This document shows positions 59,728 through 64,000 of a stretch of 64,000 bases of DNA, one piece after another (the stretch's first letter is position 1; every line of letters starts with the position of its first letter). Below the pieces are notes generated by a model. That model searched no databases, was not told where the DNA came from, and saw only the letters and a program-made list of their open reading frames with translations. The stretch spans positions 4,629,405 through 4,693,404 of the forward strand of contig OX638330.1 of NCBI GenBank assembly GCA_951812725.1, given 5' to 3'. Origin of the DNA: an uncultured Caldilineaceae bacterium (GTDB lineage: Bacteria > Chloroflexota > Anaerolineae > Caldilineales > Caldilineaceae). The position numbers and the translations under genes are program-made.

Positions 59728-60189
59728 ATGAAGAATAAAACAATTCGACCTCGCCCAGAAGAGATTAGAGAGTCACAGGCTGCGACAACAGCGCGCGGCG
59801 AATGTCAAAGGGTCATGCGAACTGGGCTGCAAGAAATGAAAAGGGGGCAGATGCTGCCAGCTTCACTTGAGAGATTCATGCTCCTCCGCCAGATCGACTC
59901 ATTCCACAAGGTCTGGCTCCTCCTGTTTTTTCACCAACGCTCACACGAAGACGGGATCAACCGAGATTATTTGCGCCAGGTGACTTTTGCGGACGCGCAG
60001 ACGCTGGATGAGGCAGTTGACGAACTTCAGGACGCAGGGCTCTTGATAGCGACTGGAGAGGCACTAAGCCTCAGAGATGCTCTGGAGGTGCGTTCTGACT
60101 TGGACACGATGGCACGCGTTTTTGAGGATCCGCTGGGCCGACAGGATCTCCTGCGCAGGCTGTACAGGCGTGCTTCGGTTCCGGTGTAG
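59728..60189 (+). CDS. Putative winged-helix protein of unknown function
   Basis: A 153-residue protein. About 50-115 (LLRQIDSFHKVWLLLFFHQRSHEDGINRDYLRQVTFADAQTLDEAVDELQDAGLL) resembles a winged-helix domain: a helix with a trailing recognition helix and the DELQDAGLL turn common in such regulators. The N terminus is basic. The C terminus is a long amphipathic helix. A TATACT at 59712-59717 may be its -10. I do not recognise a specific family. It follows the broken kinase gene and may have belonged with it. Confidence 0.55.
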   Translation: MKNKTIRPRPEEIRESQAATTARGECQRVMRTGLQEMKRGQMLPASLERFMLLRQIDSFHKVWLLLFFHQRSHEDGINRDYLRQVTFADAQTLDEAVDELQDAGLLIATGEALSLRDALEVRSDLDTMARVFEDPLGRQDLLRRLYRRASVPV

Positions 60190-60210
60190 ATAGTTCTTTC
60201 GGAGTGGTCA

Positions 60211-60663
60211 GTGGTCATTGAGTTTAGACTGCAAATAGGGGGTAAACATGGTTGGCTAGACGCATTGCTGGGGAGGAATGGGCAGGGTGGCGAGCAAGGG
60301 CGGGGCGTTGCGGGGGCGCAGGAGCGGGGTCCGGACGGCCTGCCCGGCGGCGATTGGGAAACGCGCCCGCGGCCGCGTCTGGTCTCTTACGACAAGCTGA
60401 TCGACGAAGCAACGGCCAGCGCGGTCGAGGTCTGGCCGCAGGAGAGTACGTTAGGGGTAAGCCGCCAGCTGTTGAGCGTCGCCGAGCGCTTCACAGTTGA
60501 CGAGGCCGCCGCTCTCCACAGGCGCTTTGCAGTCCCGGACGACAAACTCCAGGCGGAGGGCGGGCACTTCGCGCCCGGTTTCCAGGCGCGGCCGATGCGT
60601 TACTTTTTCAATGAGATGCCGGCCGATTTCACGCTTGAAGACTTTATCGGCAGCTGGAATTGA
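60211..60663 (+). pseudogene. Remnant of a duplicated phytanoyl-CoA dioxygenase gene
   Basis: The last 60 residues (AERFTVDEAAALHRRFA then MRYFFNEMPADFTLEDFIGSWN) and the segment from AQERGP to LLSV (residues 44-98 of the complete gene) are very similar to the gene at 51431. Residues 99-351, including the Fe ligands, are deleted in frame. The 5' end is not homologous: it is a fragment of the dispersed repeat (60302-60321, GGGGCGTTGCGGGGGCGCAG), joined at the shared GGGGGCGCAG. The product cannot be an active dioxygenase. Confidence 0.85.
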
Positions 60664-60679
60664 ACGATGCCGCCTCCGC

Positions 60680-62125
60680 CTATTGGGAGGGGTCAGCAAA
60701 CTGGAATGAAAACAGTTTGGCGTTCTTGAAATAGAAATGCAGCTTGATCGGGCCGCCGTCAAGCTCGCTCAAGTCGGAGCTACCTTGCCACGAGACGACG
60801 CGGGCCTGATCGGTGGTCGTGATGGGATCGGCGTCTTCAAAGCCGAAGCCGGCCAACGGCTCGTGATTCGGCGTCAGGAGCGCGACCCGCACCTCGCACT
60901 CGTTGGGCAGTACGTCGTCGGCGAGATGCGCCTGAAGATTGAGGCGCAGATGGCTCCCCGAGAAACCGAAAGCGCGCGTAACCATCTCGCTGTATCCCCG
61001 CTTCTTTCCCTCCACAGCCACGAAGCCGTCGAGCGGCGTCTCGGCGACGCCGATTGCGCCGACGCCGCGATCGCCCAGCTCCAACAGCGTTCGGTATGAG
61101 CGCCAGTTGGTGCCCGTGTAGTAGGTGTAGATGCGGTCGTTGTGGACGAGGGGCTCGAGGTTGTAGACGCAGGAGGCGTCATACTCGCCACTGTGCCCGC
61201 CGCGCTGGATGAACGGCTCCCGGTAGTTGCGTTCGTAGTGGATGCCGTCGCGGCTGAAGACCAGTTCGGGGTGGTGCGTGGAATCGTTGGTGCGGAATAT
61301 CCACAGCAGGCCAACGTAGAGTCCGGCGTACACGGTGACCGGCAAGTGGTAGAACTCGGTGTCGGGCGAATCCAACTCATCGGGCATGAGGATCGTTTCC
61401 GGATCGCTCCAGTGGATCATGTCGGGGCTTTCGGCGCGGCCGATAAGCCGCTTGGCATGGGGGCAGCGCCGGTGCAGGCAGTTCTCCATGTGCGCGGCAT
61501 AGACCTGGCGGATGGGGTCCCAGCCCATGAAGCTGGTCGGCCCCCAGCGGCCGATGCGGGGCGCGGTGTCGATGACGGGGTTGTGCTCGCACGGGGTCCA
61601 GGAGAGGCTGTCGGGCGAATAGAAGAGGTCGAACGTCATGGTGGTGGTGGTCGATCCAGTCCGGACCAGGCCCTTGTAGCGTTTGCTCGGGTCCTCTTCG
61701 TGCAGGTCCTGGAAGAAGTAGGGCATGACCGCATCTTCGGGAAGAAGGTTGTTCTTCCTTGAGCCCTGAAATTCGACCAGGCCCAGTTCCGGCCTCTCCC
61801 AGTGGATGCCGTCCTCCGAGAGGGCCAGGCAGACCGTGACCGGATCGTCGTCAGTGGGCGCGTCGGCTGCCAGTTTGCCGTCGGCGTCGAGGTAGGCCCT
61901 GTGCGTGGCGGGGCGATACCACATCTTGAATATCTGGTCGGCGTGATCGAACCAGACGTGGCTCACGCCTATGTAGTCCCCTTCCCAGGGTTTTTCCGGC
62001 CGTAGAACTGGGTTGCTCTCCAGCTTTTTGGCTGGGTTCATCACCTGTCTGGCGTCCTTGAGGCTCTCGATCAGGTAGTTGTCGGCAAAGAGCTGCTTGT
62101 CTGATGCGATGTTGATGAGTGCCAT
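60680..62125 (-). CDS. Glycosidase-like five-bladed beta-propeller protein (GH32/GH43-like)
   Basis: A 481-residue cytoplasmic protein. It shows repeated blade motifs: VWFDHADQIFKMWYRP, CLALSEDGIHWERPELG, DLFYSPDSLSWTPC, GRAESPDMIHWSDPETIL and LVFSRDGIHYERNYREPFI. These DGIHWE-type repeats mark GH32/GH43-like propellers. The C-terminal beta-sandwich ends KLHFYFKNAKLFSFQFADPSQ. Catalytic residues are not certain. AGGAGG lies six bases before ATG 62125. It stands upstream (minus strand) of the dioxygenase remnant and downstream of the second SDR gene, replacing the truncated homologue of the first locus. A role in degrading a plant or algal glycan derivative is inference. Confidence 0.8.
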   Translation of the reverse strand: MALINIASDKQLFADNYLIESLKDARQVMNPAKKLESNPVLRPEKPWEGDYIGVSHVWFDHADQIFKMWYRPATHRAYLDADGKLAADAPTDDDPVTVCLALSEDGIHWERPELGLVEFQGSRKNNLLPEDAVMPYFFQDLHEEDPSKRYKGLVRTGSTTTTMTFDLFYSPDSLSWTPCEHNPVIDTAPRIGRWGPTSFMGWDPIRQVYAAHMENCLHRRCPHAKRLIGRAESPDMIHWSDPETILMPDELDSPDTEFYHLPVTVYAGLYVGLLWIFRTNDSTHHPELVFSRDGIHYERNYREPFIQRGGHSGEYDASCVYNLEPLVHNDRIYTYYTGTNWRSYRTLLELGDRGVGAIGVAETPLDGFVAVEGKKRGYSEMVTRAFGFSGSHLRLNLQAHLADDVLPNECEVRVALLTPNHEPLAGFGFEDADPITTTDQARVVSWQGSSDLSELDGGPIKLHFYFKNAKLFSFQFADPSQ

Positions 62126-62168
62126 GGTTCCTCCTGCGCGCCCCATCGGTCGGTGGCGCGACTAACAG

Positions 62169-63023
62169 TTACAATTCGCTTTTCAGCCACTGCGAGCCCT
62201 GCGCTTCCAGCTGGGCGCGCAGATCCTTTTCCAGCCGCCCGATCATGCCGCCGGGGCTGTATGCTGCGTTGCCGGCGTCGGCGATCAGGTTGTGGCCGGT
62301 GATTGCGACGGAATCATCTGAAGCCAGAAACAGCATGACCTCGGCCACCTGTTCGGGCAGGGCGGGGCTGCCCATCGGGTAGGCGAATTTCTGTGTGCGG
62401 ACCGAGGCCGGGCTGTTGGCGAGCATCTCATACTTCTTTTCGGTGAGCATACGGGCAGGGGTGAGCGTGTTGGCGCGGATTCCGTCGGGGCCGTAGGTGA
62501 TGGCCAGGTGCTGGGTGAAATTGATCATGGCGGCCTTGGCCGGGCCATAGGATGAGATGCTGGCGCCGCCGCCAAGGGCGGTGCTCGATGAGACATTGAT
62601 GATGTTGCCGCTCCCCTGCTTGATCATGAGCGGAACCACCTTTTTGCAGAAGAGGAGCGGCGCGGTCACGTGGCAGGAGAAGCCGTCATCCCAGTCCTGG
62701 AGTGTGACATCCTCCAACATGCCCCCCGGGTTGTCGATGATGGCGTTGTTGACCATCACATCGACGCGCCCATAGCGCGCCACGGTGAATTCGACCAGGG
62801 CTGTTATGTCCTCTTTGATCATGACATCACAGCGCTTGTAGGCGATCTCACCGCTGAGACCTTCCGCCGCGGCGAGTACTTTCTGCGAGTTCTCCGGCGT
62901 TCGGCCGCGGTCGCAGATGACGACGGAGGCGCCTTCACGGGCCATCGCCAGCGCGCCGGCTTTGCCCAGCCCCAGAGTTGCGCCGGTGATGATGGCGACT
63001 TTGCCTTCCATTCTCGTTCCCAT
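62169..63023 (-). CDS. SDR family oxidoreductase, copy 2
   Basis: A 284-residue paralogue of the protein at 52670. The NAD(P) motif TGATLGLG, NNA, catalytic Ser/Tyr/Lys and the TPARMLTEKKYEML loop are all kept. Most substitutions lie after residue 100, especially at about 146-160 (ALGGGASISSYGPAK against ALFGSPSMSSYGPAK) and in the last 60 residues. The first 100 residues and the upstream spacer are almost the same as in copy 1. It is followed by the glycosidase-like gene, 43 bases later. Confidence 0.93.
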   Translation of the reverse strand: MGTRMEGKVAIITGATLGLGKAGALAMAREGASVVICDRGRTPENSQKVLAAAEGLSGEIAYKRCDVMIKEDITALVEFTVARYGRVDVMVNNAIIDNPGGMLEDVTLQDWDDGFSCHVTAPLLFCKKVVPLMIKQGSGNIINVSSSTALGGGASISSYGPAKAAMINFTQHLAITYGPDGIRANTLTPARMLTEKKYEMLANSPASVRTQKFAYPMGSPALPEQVAEVMLFLASDDSVAITGHNLIADAGNAAYSPGGMIGRLEKDLRAQLEAQGSQWLKSEL

Positions 63024-63143
63024 GAGTCTCTCCTTAATGTTCCGTGATGTTCAGTGGCGATGCTGCAAGATTCACCCGCTGAACGCGGTGTGCATCTTGC
63101 GGGATGACACGGGCGGCGGACGGCCCGCTATACAGACAAGGGG

Positions 63144-64000
63144 TTAATCGCTGAATGAGAAGGAATAGAGCGTCGCGTCCCGCAGTTCGAAGATAAGCTG
63201 AATTTCCCGGCCCGCCAGCGCGGACAGATCCTGGCCGTCGCGCCATTGCAGGGGAAGATCGGTGACATCGGCCTGGACCGGAATCGAATCGGCCAGGGTC
63301 TTGCCATCGACGTCCGCGAGCGCGGCTCTGACCTGGCCGCGGTCCGCGTCGGCGCTGAGGCGAAGTTGGCGTCCGCTGCACAGTACAGGCTGCGTGACGA
63401 GCGTCGCGGTCTGTGAATTGCTGGCCGGCGTCAGCCCGGCAAATCCGTCGGGCCGCAGCGTCGCCAGCCCAAGATAGGCGGAGCGCCAGTCGGTGTGGGG
63501 GCCGTCGCTGCCGCCGTAATAGAGCTGCAAGCGCCCGTCCTTGAGGAAGGGATAGGCCCCTGCGTAGACGCAGCCCCAGTCGAAGCTGCCCTCCGCGCCG
63601 CGCTCGATCAGGGGCGTCCCCGGAGCGACGCGCTGCCATTGCACGGTGTCGGAACTCCAGGCCAGCTCACAGTCGACAAGGTCGGTCGCGGTATCGAACA
63701 TCATCAGCAGGCCGAGATAGAACTGGGCGTAGGGGAAGGCGATCAGGGCGTAGGTCTGGCGTTCGGGTTCGTCGGGCAGGGCGCTGAGGACCTCGACCGC
63801 CCGCGTCCAGGTGCTGAAGTCCTCGCTTTCGGTGCGGCCAACGGTGCGCTGGCGTCCGTCAGAGAGGCGGGTGATGCCGACATATCTGCCATGGCGTTCA
63901 TCCCAGAACAGATTGTTGTGGGTATCCCAACGGGCGTCGATCTCAGGGCAGGGCTGGATGGGGGACCAGTGCAGGCCGTCGGGCGACCTGGCGACGCCGC
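63144..64000 (-). CDS. Glycosidase-like beta-propeller protein, C-terminal part (cut by window edge)
   Basis: The frame is open to the right edge, at least 285 codons. Visible blades include DGLHWSPIQPCPEIDARWDTHNNLFWDERHGRYVGI, TESEDFSTWTRA and LAWSSDTVQWQRV, with propeller-type Trp/Asp spacing. The C-terminal 60 residues (ALADV, IPVQADVTDLPLQWRDGQDL, REIQLIFELRDATLYSFSFSD) match the truncated gene at 53634-54083, so this is the nearest full-length relative of it. It lies 120 bases upstream of SDR copy 2, with the same duplicated spacer. Confidence 0.8.
   Translation of the reverse strand, partial: GVARSPDGLHWSPIQPCPEIDARWDTHNNLFWDERHGRYVGITRLSDGRQRTVGRTESEDFSTWTRAVEVLSALPDEPERQTYALIAFPYAQFYLGLLMMFDTATDLVDCELAWSSDTVQWQRVAPGTPLIERGAEGSFDWGCVYAGAYPFLKDGRLQLYYGGSDGPHTDWRSAYLGLATLRPDGFAGLTPASNSQTATLVTQPVLCSGRQLRLSADADRGQVRAALADVDGKTLADSIPVQADVTDLPLQWRDGQDLSALAGREIQLIFELRDATLYSFSFSD

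Overview
This is a GC-rich bacterial window with compact operons, several GTG/TTG starts and a large load of relics. There is no rRNA or other strong taxonomic marker. Gene content suggests a Chloroflexota bacterium, perhaps of the Caldilineales type: sugar and peptide ABC importers, many Gfo/Idh/MocA, SDR and phytanoyl-CoA dioxygenase-like enzymes, a sulfatase, a DUF2339 protein, a SpoIID-like secreted protein, and the SCO1664/DUF3090/phosphatase trio shared with Actinobacteria. The placement is inference.

Layout. 1-3.9 kb (minus): an amidohydrolase cut by the window edge, a Gfo/Idh oxidoreductase and a family 5 peptide-binding lipoprotein. 4.4-10.9 kb (plus): a molybdenum hydroxylase operon with FAD subunit, an ABC/SMC-like ATPase, a fused Fe-S plus molybdopterin subunit, and a fused YqeC-MocA maturation protein. 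11.4-17.0 kb (minus): a DUF2339 membrane protein and a secreted ankyrin protein with near-identical 333-bp tandem repeats. 17.3-20.3 kb: IS5-family relics, a beheaded E1-alpha gene and an intact E1-beta. 20.3-24.5 kb: repeat clusters, an LLM flavin oxidoreductase, tRNA-Ile(GAU), two CBS proteins and TsaE. 24.7-32.7 kb: a SpoIID-domain protein, then a minus-strand operon of histidine phosphatase, DUF3090, SCO1664 and a GDP-mannose pyrophosphorylase-like protein with a degenerate phosphomannomutase half. 33.1-36.7 kb: a broken RHH gene, an orphan AbiEi regulator with operator and consensus promoter, a CobW GTPase and an IS3 fragment. 36.8-48.6 kb: a surface protein, a CelD-like GNAT, a sulfatase, and a MacAB-like ABC system (adaptor, permease, two ATPases, one with an AbrB-like tail). 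48.7-57.3 kb: sugar or polyol catabolism around a carbohydrate ABC importer. 57.4-64 kb: IS5 relic, truncated histidine kinase, and a partial duplicate of the 51-54 kb catabolic block.

The least explained element is a modular dispersed repeat (at least seven cores plus a fragment) built of adjacent hairpins. In one hairpin both stem arms change together between copies. It sits between genes and at the edges of decayed or rearranged loci (beheaded kinase, hybrid dioxygenase remnant). No new defence or biosynthetic system is firmly visible. The best leads are this repeat family, the ABC-AbrB fusion, and the ATPase embedded in the molybdenum hydroxylase operon.
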